DNA from: Desulfovibrio aminophilus
GTDB taxonomy: Bacteria > Desulfobacterota > Desulfovibrionia > Desulfovibrionales > Desulfovibrionaceae
Length of the DNA stretch: 64,000 nt
Direction: 5' to 3'
Assembly: GCF_023660105.1 (NCBI RefSeq)
Contig: NZ_JAMHGA010000017.1
Span: 62,001-126,000 of the forward strand
Positions 57,142-64,000 of the stretch are shown piece by piece (position 1 is the stretch's first letter; every line of letters begins with the position of its first letter). The notes under the pieces were generated by a model that was not told where the DNA came from, did not search any database, and worked only from the letters and a program-made list of their open reading frames with translations. The translations under genes were made by a program, and so were the position numbers.

Positions 57142-59244
57142 TCAGGCGATGGCGATCTTTACGTCGGCCGCCACCGCGCCCTCCTCGTTGACCAGTATGG
57201 GGTTGAGTTCGATCTCCGCGATCTCCGGGAAGTCCACGGCGATCTGGGAGACGGTGAGCAGGATGTCCTCGATGGCGCCCAGGGCGGCGGGTTTCTGGCC
57301 GCGCACCCCGCGCAGCAGGGGAAAGGTCTTGACCTCGCGGACCATCTCCTGGGCGTCGCCCACGGTGAGCGGGGCCAGACGGTAGGAGAGGTCGCGCAGC
57401 ACGTCGGTGTACGCCCCGGCCAGGCCGAAGGAGAGCAGGGGACCGAACTGCTGGTCGCGGCGCATCCAGACCGCCACGGCGCGGGCGTCGGCCGGGCCCA
57501 TGGCCTGGACCATGCAGCCGGTGACGTGCACGTCCTCGCGGGTGCGGGCCAGGCGCGAGGTGAGCTCCAGGAAGGCTTGGCGCACGGCCGCCGCGTCGGC
57601 CAGGCCCAGGGCCACGCCCCCCGCGGCGGCCTTGCTGGCCAGGTGCGGCGAGGCGATCTTCAGGGCCACGGGGAAGCCGATGCGCTTGGCGATCCGGGCG
57701 GCCTCGTCGCTGGTGCGGGCGAACTTGGTTTCGGGCACGGGCAGCTCGTAGGCCAGGGCCAGCTGCATGGCCTGGGTCTCGGTGAGGTCCGAGAGGCCGG
57801 TGGCCTTGGCCTCGCGCAGGATGGCCTCGGCCTTGCCCTTGTCGCGGCGGAAGCAGACCTCCACCGGATAGGCCCGGTTGCGCCAGGACTGATAGGCGTA
57901 CATGGCCTCCATGGCCCGCACCGCGGACTCGGGGAAGGCGTAGCAGGGCACCCCGGCCTCCAGCAGGATGTCCCGCCCGGGGGCCACCCGGGGGCCGCCC
58001 ATGAAGCAGGCGAACACGGGCTTGCCGCAGTCCTTGGAGACCTCGGCCACGGCCCGGGCGGTCTCTTCGATCTGAGCCGAGGAGGTGGGCGTGAGGAGCA
58101 CGAGCACGGCGTGGGCCATCTCGTCGGCCAGCACGGTCTCCAGCGTGGCGCGGTAGCGGGCGGCGTCGGCGTCGCCGATGATGTCGATGGGGTTGTACAG
58201 CGAGGCGAAGGACGGCAGGGCCGCGCGCAGCCGCTCCAGGGTGGCCGCCCCGGGGCGCATGAGCTGGAGCCGCGAGTTCTCGCAGGCGTCGGCGGTGAGG
58301 ATGCCGGGGCCGCCGGAGTTGGTGACCACCATCAGGTTGGGGCCCGCGGGCAGGGGTTGGCTGGAGAAGGCCCCGGCCAGGTCGAAGAGGCTCTCCACGT
58401 CCGGGGCGTGCAGGATGCCCGCCTGGCGGAAGGCGGCGTCGTAGGCCGGAGGCGAGCCCGCCAGGGAGCCGGTGTGGTTCGAGGCGGCGCGCGCGCCGGC
58501 CGGGGTGGCTCCGGCCTTGATCATGACCACGGGCTTCTTGGCCGTGACCCTCTGGGCGGTGGTGAGGAGTTCCTGGCCGTTGTCCACGCTCTCGCAGTAG
58601 CCGAGGATGACCCGCGTGTCCGGGTCGTCGCCCAGGGCCTCCAGCAGGTCGGCCTCGGAGAGCGCGGCCTTGTTGCCCAGGCTCACGAACTTGGAGAAGC
58701 CCATGTCCTCGGACACGGCCCAGTCCAGGATGGCCGCGCAGAGGGCCCCGGACTGGGAGAAGAAGGCGATGTTGCCCGGAATCGGGCAGGCCCGGGCGAA
58801 GCTGGCGTTCAGGCCGAAGGGCGCGTTCATCAGGCCCAGGGAGTTGGGCCCCAGCAGGGTGATGCCCCGGCGGCGGGCGACGCGGGCCACCTCTTCCTCC
58901 AGCCTCCAGCCGTCCTTGCCGGTCTCCTTGAAGCCCGCGGCGAGCACGATGGCCGCGCGCAGGGACTTGGCGGCCAGCTCCTCCAGGGCGGGGCGGACCT
59001 TTTCGCGGGGCAGGCAGATCACGGCCAAGTCCGGGGCGTCGGGCAGCTCGGCCGCGGAGCGCAGCACCGGCAGGCCGAGGATGTCTCCACCCGCCGGGTT
59101 GACGGGCAGGATTTTCCCCGTATACCCGGAGGAGACGAGATTCGAGAGGACCGTGTGTCCGACCTTGCCGGGGTGGCGGGAAGCCCCCACTACCACCACG
59201 GAGCGAGGCTCGAACAGGGCCTTGAGGGGGGCATCGGAATGCAT
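57142..59244 (-). CDS. Acetyl-CoA synthetase, ADP-forming, second copy
   Basis: 700 residues, paralogue of the enzyme at 12904-15012, with the same domain order: CoA-binding ([20 protein letters not shown]), ligase ([24 protein letters not shown] with phospho-His) and ATP-grasp ([18 protein letters not shown]). In the ATP-grasp motif the first copy has ISHKSDVGGV; here it is [10 protein letters not shown], so the expected His there is replaced by Ala. This copy may therefore have altered activity. Divergent from rnc, with only 21 bases between start codons. Confidence 0.9.
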   Translation of the reverse strand: MHSDAPLKALFEPRSVVVVGASRHPGKVGHTVLSNLVSSGYTGKILPVNPAGGDILGLPVLRSAAELPDAPDLAVICLPREKVRPALEELAAKSLRAAIVLAAGFKETGKDGWRLEEEVARVARRRGITLLGPNSLGLMNAPFGLNASFARACPIPGNIAFFSQSGALCAAILDWAVSEDMGFSKFVSLGNKAALSEADLLEALGDDPDTRVILGYCESVDNGQELLTTAQRVTAKKPVVMIKAGATPAGARAASNHTGSLAGSPPAYDAAFRQAGILHAPDVESLFDLAGAFSSQPLPAGPNLMVVTNSGGPGILTADACENSRLQLMRPGAATLERLRAALPSFASLYNPIDIIGDADAARYRATLETVLADEMAHAVLVLLTPTSSAQIEETARAVAEVSKDCGKPVFACFMGGPRVAPGRDILLEAGVPCYAFPESAVRAMEAMYAYQSWRNRAYPVEVCFRRDKGKAEAILREAKATGLSDLTETQAMQLALAYELPVPETKFARTSDEAARIAKRIGFPVALKIASPHLASKAAAGGVALGLADAAAVRQAFLELTSRLARTREDVHVTGCMVQAMGPADARAVAVWMRRDQQFGPLLSFGLAGAYTDVLRDLSYRLAPLTVGDAQEMVREVKTFPLLRGVRGQKPAALGAIEDILLTVSQIAVDFPEIAEIELNPILVNEEGAVAADVKIAIA

Positions 59245-59265
59245 CGCGACCCGGCGGAGCGCTCA

Positions 59266-59967
59266 ATGGATGAGGTTTTCGAGCAACTTCAAGAACGTAT
59301 CCATCATCGTTTCGGGCAAGTCAAGCTCCTGCGGGAGGCCGTGACCCACAGCTCCTACGCCAACGAGCAGGAGGAGCCCATGCCGGACAACGAGCGCCTG
59401 GAGTTTCTGGGCGACGCCGTGCTGGAACTCTGCGTCTCGGGCGAGTGCTTCCGGCGCTATCCGGAGGCCGACGAGGGGCGGCTGACCAAGATTCGGGCCA
59501 AGCTGGTCAAGGAGAAGAGCCTGGCCCGACTGGCCCGCGACATCTCCCTGGACGCCTGCCTGCGCCTGGGCCGCGGCGAGGAGACCCAGGGCGGCCGGGG
59601 CCGGGAGTCGCTGCTGGCGGACGCCCTGGAGGCGGTCTTCGGGGCCGTGTTCCTGGACGCGGGCTTCGAGGCGGCCCGGGCCTGCATCCTCGGCCTGCTG
59701 GAGGACCGCTGGCCCGAGGAGACGGACTGCACCGACCCCAAGGACCACAAGAGCCGCCTGCAGGAGGTGACCCAACGCCATTTCCGCGAGCGGCCGCGCT
59801 ATTTCCTCTCCGGGGCGTCCGGTCCGGAACACGAGAAGGTCTTCGAGGTCACGCTGCGGCTGCCCGGGGGGCTGGTCTTCTCCTCCACCGGGGGCAGCCT
59901 GAAGAGGGCCGAGCAGAGCGCGGCCCAGGCGGCGCTCCAACATCTCGCGGGTCAGGGCCTGGACTGA
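59266..59967 (+). CDS. rnc: Ribonuclease III
   Basis: 233-residue dsRNA endonuclease for rRNA and mRNA processing. The signature [14 protein letters not shown] with catalytic acidic residues and the second site in [14 protein letters not shown] are complete. A C-terminal dsRNA-binding domain begins near KSRLQEVTQ (about residue 162). ATG 59266 has GGAG; an in-frame ATG at 59239 would add nine residues and overlap the acetyl-CoA synthetase start. Normal length. Ends before a bidirectional terminator. Confidence 0.95.
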   Translation: MDEVFEQLQERIHHRFGQVKLLREAVTHSSYANEQEEPMPDNERLEFLGDAVLELCVSGECFRRYPEADEGRLTKIRAKLVKEKSLARLARDISLDACLRLGRGEETQGGRGRESLLADALEAVFGAVFLDAGFEAARACILGLLEDRWPEETDCTDPKDHKSRLQEVTQRHFRERPRYFLSGASGPEHEKVFEVTLRLPGGLVFSSTGGSLKRAEQSAAQAALQHLAGQGLD

Positions 59968-59991
59968 GTCCTCCCGGTTCCGTCATGGGCG

Positions 59992-60027
59992 AAAAAAAAC
60001 GCCCCGGGTGCGGGCCCGGGGCGTTTT
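59992..60027. terminator. Bidirectional terminator between rnc and flagellin
   Basis: AAAAAAAA, then stem CGCCCCGGG / CCCGGGGCG, then TTTT. Serves both convergent genes. Confidence 0.88.
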
Positions 60028-60048
60028 CGCGTTCGATGCCGGCGGTGA

Positions 60049-60969
60049 TCAGCCGCTGATGAGCTGCAGGGCCATCTTCGGCAGGGAGTTGGCCTGGGCC
60101 AGCATGGCCACGGCCGACTGCGAGAGGATCTGCTGACGGGTGAATTCGGTCATCTCGTCGGCCACGTCCACGTCCGAGATGCGGGATTCGGCGGCCGACA
60201 GGTTTTCGCCCTGGATGGTCAGGTTGGTGATCGTGTTTTCCAGGCGGTTCTGCATGGAGCCGAGGTTGGCGCGGATCTTGTCCTTGGAGATGATGGCCTG
60301 GTTGATGGCCGCCAGGGCGGCCTGGGCCAGGGCCTGGGTGGAGATGGCCTTGCCCGCGTTGACCTCGTCGCCGGTGCCGGTCTTGGCCGCGGCGGCGTGG
60401 CCGAGGCCGAGCAGGGAGGCCGTGGCTCCGGCGACCGCGATGTAGTAGTAGTCCTCGGCCGAATCGTTGCCGGTGCCGAAGTGGATCTTCAGCGGGCCGC
60501 TGGAATCCAGGCCGTGGCCGTTGTGCGCGCTGATGCTGCCGGACAGGTTGCCGTTGAGCAGGTAGATGCCGTTGAAGTCCGTGGCGTTGGCGATTCGCGT
60601 GATTTCCGAGGCCATGGCCTGATATTCGGAGTCGATGATCAGGCGCTGGTCGGAGTTGTAGGTGCCGGTGGCGGCCTGCAACGCCAGTTCCTTCATGCGG
60701 ATGAGCTTCTCGTCCACCACCTGGAGCGCGCCGTCGGCGGTCTGGATGAGCGAGATGGCGTCGTTGGCGTTGCGCACGCCCTGCTGCAGGGAGCTGATGT
60801 CCGCGCGCATGAGCTCGCGGATGGCCAGGCCGGCGGCGTCGTCGGCGGCGGTGCCCACGCGCAGGCCCGAGGAAAGACGCCGGGTGGAGACGCTGAGCTG
60901 GCCATAGGACTGGCCCAGGTTCCGAGCGGCGTTCATCGCCATCAGGTTGTGGTTGATGACCAGGGACAT
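60049..60969 (-). CDS. fliC: Flagellin
   Basis: 306-residue filament subunit. Conserved N-terminal D0/D1 (SLVINHNLMAMNAARNLG; RLSSGLRVGTAADDAAGLAI; ANDAISLIQTADGAL) and C-terminal helix (NRLENTITNLTIQGENLSAA; SRISDVDVADEMTEFTRQQI; SVAMLAQANSLPKMALQLI). The central variable region (about residues 135-205) is short. Ribosome site AGGAGG. A consensus sigma-54 promoter is 46 bases upstream. It is downstream of the fliK-flgD-flgE genes but has its own promoter. Confidence 0.95.
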   Translation of the reverse strand: MSLVINHNLMAMNAARNLGQSYGQLSVSTRRLSSGLRVGTAADDAAGLAIRELMRADISSLQQGVRNANDAISLIQTADGALQVVDEKLIRMKELALQAATGTYNSDQRLIIDSEYQAMASEITRIANATDFNGIYLLNGNLSGSISAHNGHGLDSSGPLKIHFGTGNDSAEDYYYIAVAGATASLLGLGHAAAAKTGTGDEVNAGKAISTQALAQAALAAINQAIISKDKIRANLGSMQNRLENTITNLTIQGENLSAAESRISDVDVADEMTEFTRQQILSQSAVAMLAQANSLPKMALQLISG

Positions 60970-61014
60970 GGGAAACCTCCTTGTTGGGCTGCAATTCCTT
61001 TTGCGGCCCATCAA

Positions 61015-61029
61015 GCAATGAAGGTGCCA
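61015..61029 (-). promoter_or_regulatory. Consensus sigma-54 promoter of flagellin
   Basis: Read on the - strand it is TGGCACcttcaTTGC: both elements match the consensus at every position with the right five-base spacing. Transcription would start near 61003, about 34 bases before the start codon. Confidence 0.88.
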
Positions 61030-61216
61030 ATTAATATAATCTTAACAAAACAAAGGTATTATAATGTTCAATAAAGTCTAGAGATGACGCCTGAAACCAG
61101 GTTCGGCAGGTTTTTCCTCCCCTTGGGCGTCAGGGAACCGTCAAAAAATGCCGCCGGGTCGCGGCGTGGACGGGCGTGAATGCCTGTTCGGAAGGGCCTG
61201 GAATGAAAAGAGGAGA

Positions 61217-61249
61217 GGCCCGCGCCGGGGGGTCAGTCCGGTGCGGGCC
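61217..61249 (-). terminator. Hairpin terminator of flgE
   Basis: GGCCCGCACCGG / CCGGCGCGGGCC on the - strand (one mismatch) followed by a pyrimidine run TCTCCTCTTTTC. A perfect 10-bp hairpin (61268-61293) lies just before it. Confidence 0.6.
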
Positions 61250-61328
61250 GTCTCGTCGGGGTTTCGCGCCGCCGGGCCGGGGAGCCCGGCGGCCGCTTCT
61301 TCAGGAGACGTCAGCCTGGGTTTCGGGG

Positions 61329-62975
61329 CTAACGCTTCATGGCGATGACTTCGCCGAGGAGGCTGTCGGCCGTGGTGATCACCTTGGTGTTGGCCTGGAA
61401 GCCGCGTTGGGAGGTGATCATGTTCACGAACTCCGTGGCCATGTCCACGTTGGACAGCTCCAGGGAGTTGCCGTCCACGGTGCCCTTGCCCGTGGACCCC
61501 GCCTGGCCGGTGAGGGCCGGGCCGGACTTCAGCGTCTCGGAGAAGAGGTTGCCGCCCTCCCGGCGCAGGCCCCACTGGTTGGTGAAGGTCGCCAGGGTCA
61601 GGGAGTAGAGCTCCAGGGTCTGGCCGTTGGAGTACTGCCCGGAGAGGACGCCGTCGCGGCTGACCGAGACGTTCAGGAGCACGCCCGCCGTGTAGCCGTT
61701 CTGGCTCTGGAACAGGGTGGACGATCCGCCGGTGTCGTAGCTCTGGGTGGCCAGGGCGCTGATGGCCGGGTTCTTGGCCGTGGGCAGGAGCGTGACGTGG
61801 GTGATGTCGTTGCCCACCATCGCGGCGTTGGTGGCCAGCACGCCGGGACTGGACCAACCGCGGGTGATGGAGCCGCCGCCGTTGCTGGTCAGGTCGGTGT
61901 TGCGCAGGCCGAAGTTCATCTCGATGGGCAGGGCGTTCACCCCGTTGTCCAGGCTCGCGTTGGACTGGGAGAGGAAGTTCGGGGTGAAGACCGGATAGCC
62001 GCTGGTGGAGAAGGACGCCAGGGTCCAGGCGCTCAGGTCCTTGACGTTGCCGCCCGCGTTGCTCTTCAGGGTGAAGGCGCTCTGGCTCACCAGCTGGCCG
62101 GTGCGGAAGGTCAGGGTGCCGACCATCATCACGCCCGCGGCCGAGGTGTCGCCGATGCGCGTGCCGCCGAAGGCGCGGCCGTCGTCGGCGGGCTGAGTGG
62201 TGACCATGTATTCCCAGGTCGAGTAGCCGCCCGCGTCGGACAGCGTGACCTTGTCGAAGTACACGGTCACGGTGTGCGCCGCGCCGATCTCGTCGTAGAC
62301 CTTGATGGAGGTCGAGTAGGAGTAGAGGCCTTCGTTCAGCGGGGTGGCCGCGGTGCCGTTCCAGTTCTCGAACATGGCGAAGTAGGGGTTGGTGGCCGAG
62401 TTCGAGGCGCTGACCGCCGAGGGGTCCAGGTTGGTCACGATGTTGATGTTGCTCGTGACCTTGGGCGGCGACTGGAAGTTCTCCAGGCGGATGTCCGTGG
62501 GCACGCCCACGATGCGGCGCCGGTTGCTGGTGTCCGTGGTGGACACGGCGGCGGTGGACGTCGTGGTCTGTTCCATGGCCCAGCCCTGGAGCACGTAGCC
62601 GTGGGGGTCCACCAGGTAGCCGTCGGCGTCGAAGCGGAAGTTGCCCGCGCGGGTGTAGTACTGGCTCTCGGAGTCCTTGACCTTGACGATGAAGAACCCG
62701 TTGCCGCTGATGGCCATGTCCGTGGACTCGGACGTGGTGGAGAAGGAACCCTGTCCGAAGTCGTTGAACACCGAGGCCACGCGCACGCCGCGGCCGATCT
62801 GGGCGATGCCCGAGGCCGTGGGGTAGTCCTGGCTCATGACGTCCTCGAAGTCCATGCGCGCGCCCTTGTAGCCCACGGTGTTCACGTTGGCGAGGTTGTT
62901 GCTGATGACCGTCAGCTGCTCGCTGTGCACCGACAGGCCGGAAATTCCGGCGTAGAGGGATGAACTCAAACCCAT
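61329..62975 (-). CDS. flgE: Flagellar hook protein FlgE
   Basis: 548 residues, larger than the 400-residue enteric hook protein because of a longer variable middle. The N-terminal rod/hook motif (SSSLYAGISGLSVHSEQLTV; SNNLANVNTVGYKGARMDF) and the C-terminal end (LELSNVDMATEFVNMITSQR; NTKVITTADSLLGEVIAMKR) are conserved, as is SESTDMAISGNGFFIV. Forms the flexible hook, built on the scaffold from FlgD. The start follows AAGGAGGT. 60 bases after flgD. Confidence 0.95.
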   Translation of the reverse strand: MGLSSSLYAGISGLSVHSEQLTVISNNLANVNTVGYKGARMDFEDVMSQDYPTASGIAQIGRGVRVASVFNDFGQGSFSTTSESTDMAISGNGFFIVKVKDSESQYYTRAGNFRFDADGYLVDPHGYVLQGWAMEQTTTSTAAVSTTDTSNRRRIVGVPTDIRLENFQSPPKVTSNINIVTNLDPSAVSASNSATNPYFAMFENWNGTAATPLNEGLYSYSTSIKVYDEIGAAHTVTVYFDKVTLSDAGGYSTWEYMVTTQPADDGRAFGGTRIGDTSAAGVMMVGTLTFRTGQLVSQSAFTLKSNAGGNVKDLSAWTLASFSTSGYPVFTPNFLSQSNASLDNGVNALPIEMNFGLRNTDLTSNGGGSITRGWSSPGVLATNAAMVGNDITHVTLLPTAKNPAISALATQSYDTGGSSTLFQSQNGYTAGVLLNVSVSRDGVLSGQYSNGQTLELYSLTLATFTNQWGLRREGGNLFSETLKSGPALTGQAGSTGKGTVDGNSLELSNVDMATEFVNMITSQRGFQANTKVITTADSLLGEVIAMKR

Positions 62976-63035
62976 GACAGACCTCCTTATGAAAGCGGCG
63001 AAACCCGTTTCGTATCTTCGTCCGAGGGAGTGACC

Positions 63036-63743
63036 CTAGGAACCCGTCGTCGTGTTGGGGCTGGTGATCTCGGTGATGTTCTTGTAGTTCACGGTGCGGC
63101 CGTCCTTGAGGGTCAGGTACAGCTCGCCGCCGGAGTTCACCACGCCCGCGACCACTCCCGACACCTCGGTCTGGATGAGCACCTTGGCGCCCTTGGCGTC
63201 CTCGCCCATCATGCCCACGGTGTACTTGCCGTCGGGCACGGTGGTCCCGGCGGAGTTCTTGCCGTCCCAGGTATAGGAGTAGGTGCCGGCCTTGCGCGCG
63301 CCGAGCGTCTCGCTGCGCACGATGTTGCCCTCGGAGTCGTAGACGTTCACGATGATGTTGTTGACGGCCTCGGACATGCCGTAGGTGATGGAGCTGATGC
63401 TGCTGCCGTCCTTGGTCACCGTGTAGCCCTTGGCCTTGATGCTCTTGCCGATGAAATTCGTGGCCGAGTAGAGATCCTTTTCGCTGTTGGCGTCCACCAG
63501 GCTCTTGATGCCCTTGTTGATGTTCGTCAGCTGCTCCAGGCTGGAGAACTGCGCCAGCTGCGAGGTCATCTCCTTGTCGTCCATGGGATTCATGGGGTCC
63601 TGGTGGGTCAGCTGGGCGATCAGGATCTTCATGAACGTGTCCTGGTCCATGGAGGTCTTGTGCGTGACCTCGTTGCTGGCCGCCTGCTGGGCGGCGGCCC
63701 CTCCGAGAAGGGAGCTGGCTGCGGAATAGTATTCGGTGCTCAT
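63036..63743 (-). CDS. flgD: Flagellar hook assembly protein FlgD
   Basis: 235 residues, scaffold cap for hook assembly. The conserved N-terminal block (DTFMKILIAQLTHQDPMNPM; EMTSQLAQFSSLEQLTNINK) is followed by the FlgD Ig-like/Tudor-like part (VYDSEGNIVRSETLGARKAG; YSYTWDGKNSAGTTVPDGKY). Lies between flgE and the FliK-like gene, 11 bases after the latter, as in most flagellar hook operons. Confidence 0.93.
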   Translation of the reverse strand: MSTEYYSAASSLLGGAAAQQAASNEVTHKTSMDQDTFMKILIAQLTHQDPMNPMDDKEMTSQLAQFSSLEQLTNINKGIKSLVDANSEKDLYSATNFIGKSIKAKGYTVTKDGSSISSITYGMSEAVNNIIVNVYDSEGNIVRSETLGARKAGTYSYTWDGKNSAGTTVPDGKYTVGMMGEDAKGAKVLIQTEVSGVVAGVVNSGGELYLTLKDGRTVNYKNITEITSPNTTTGS

Positions 63744-63754
63744 GCCGCGACTCC

Positions 63755-64000
63755 TTAGGCGATGAGGTGCAATCCCTGGTCGGCAAGACTTGCCTGCCGC
63801 TCGGAAGAAAGCACGTCCTGTGCCAACCCGATCTCGTCATCGCCCATGCGCAGGCGCCACTTCTGGCCGCTCATGGCCTCCCGCTGCTCGCGCGCCTGAT
63901 TGTGCTGGTCCTGGCCGAGCCAGGCCGCCTGGTCCTGGTTGCCCGAAAGCCCGGTCTGGACTTCCATGCGGGCCACCTTGAGCCCCTGGTCCTCCAGGGC
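63755..64000 (-). CDS. fliK: Flagellar hook-length control protein FliK, C-terminal end (partial)
   Basis: Only the last 81 residues are in the window; the frame is open to the edge (LEDQGLKVARMEVQTGL is typical of the FliK C-terminal Flg_hook domain, where an ALExxGL helix is followed by a strand). After this comes a Gln/Arg-rich tail (GNQDQAAWLGQDQHNQAREQ) and a C-terminal QGLHLIA. The neighbours flgD and flgE support the assignment. The gene begins beyond base 64000. Confidence 0.7.
   Translation of the reverse strand, partial: ALEDQGLKVARMEVQTGLSGNQDQAAWLGQDQHNQAREQREAMSGQKWRLRMGDDEIGLAQDVLSSERQASLADQGLHLIA

Larger units (their letters stand above)
60970..61328. other. Flagellin upstream region (flgE-fliC intergenic)
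   Basis: 359 bases without a supported gene. From the flagellin side: ribosome site, sigma-54 promoter (61015-61029), then a very AT-rich tract (about 61030-61078, for example ttaatataatcttaacaaaa) that suits an IHF or activator region. On the flgE side are two GC-rich hairpins. No other feature is visible. Confidence 0.6.

Noticed and set aside
57526-59265. Extension of the RNase III frame upstream through the acetyl-CoA synthetase region
   Set aside because: It lies opposite a conserved gene. RNase III begins at MDEVFEQL, which gives the normal length.
61268-61293. Hairpin GCCGCCGGGC / GCCCGGCGGC as a separate terminator
   Set aside because: No T-run on either strand. Noted as a secondary hairpin next to the flgE terminator.

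Overview
The window is a GC-rich stretch of bacterial chromosome. It looks like a sulfate-reducing deltaproteobacterium of the Desulfovibrio type (Desulfovibrionaceae sensu lato). The main evidence is the gene order sensor kinase - sigma-54 response regulator - small protein - pyruvate:ferredoxin oxidoreductase - lactate permease - GlcD - GlcF - acetate-forming enzyme - DRTGG protein - LutC - LutB, which is the organic-acid-oxidation locus known from Desulfovibrio. A multihaem cytochrome, sigma-54-controlled flagellin and many anaerobic Fe-S proteins agree with this. I saw no tRNA, rRNA, CRISPR array, insertion sequence or prophage. Genus and species cannot be fixed by reading alone.

Region 1 (1-20.3 kb, + strand) is the lactate/pyruvate oxidation locus. 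A hybrid sensor kinase (5' truncated) and an NtrC-type regulator precede a regulatory region with three copies of an 18-bp palindrome and two sigma-54-like promoters. Downstream lie PFOR, lactate permease, a GlcD/GlcF lactate dehydrogenase, an ADP-forming acetyl-CoA synthetase (in place of Pta/AckA), a BioD/DRTGG protein, LutC, a LutB-LutA fusion, an FMN-dependent 2-hydroxyacid dehydrogenase and a Dabb protein. Together they import lactate, oxidise it to pyruvate by up to three routes, convert pyruvate to acetyl-CoA and reduced ferredoxin, and make ATP from acetyl-CoA in one step. A strong terminator at 20.3 kb ends the block.

Region 2 (20.4-30 kb) holds a CBS-domain protein with an ArsB/NhaD-type transporter. 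A minus-strand pair follows: a membrane protein, then a CydA-like membrane domain fused to an eight-haem cytochrome c. This pair is the least familiar system in the window. Next come type III pantothenate kinase, an ECF sigma factor with two small envelope proteins behind a good ECF-type promoter, and enolase.

Region 3 (30-39 kb) has a four-gene signalling operon (solute-binding lipoprotein, histidine kinase, HDOD response regulator, degenerate HD-GYP response regulator), FolD, an NmrA-like reductase, a secreted VanX-like dipeptidase, a cupin and an AraC regulator.

Region 4 (39-52 kb) has a histone-H1-like Lys/Ala repeat protein, UvrA, a TetR regulator with a perfect 16-bp operator, a YgjP-type metallopeptidase, an operon of exported acetolactate decarboxylase, an Hpt protein and a glycosyltransferase, an AMIN-domain protein, pstB-phoU behind a clear Pho box, ribosomal protein S1 and SppA.

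Region 5 (52-64 kb) has an ArsR-ABC exporter module, a LOG protein, a TerC protein, a DinB protein, a second copy of the acetyl-CoA synthetase/DRTGG pair, RNase III, flagellin with a near-perfect -24/-12 promoter, FlgE, FlgD and the C-terminal end of a FliK-like protein cut by the window edge.
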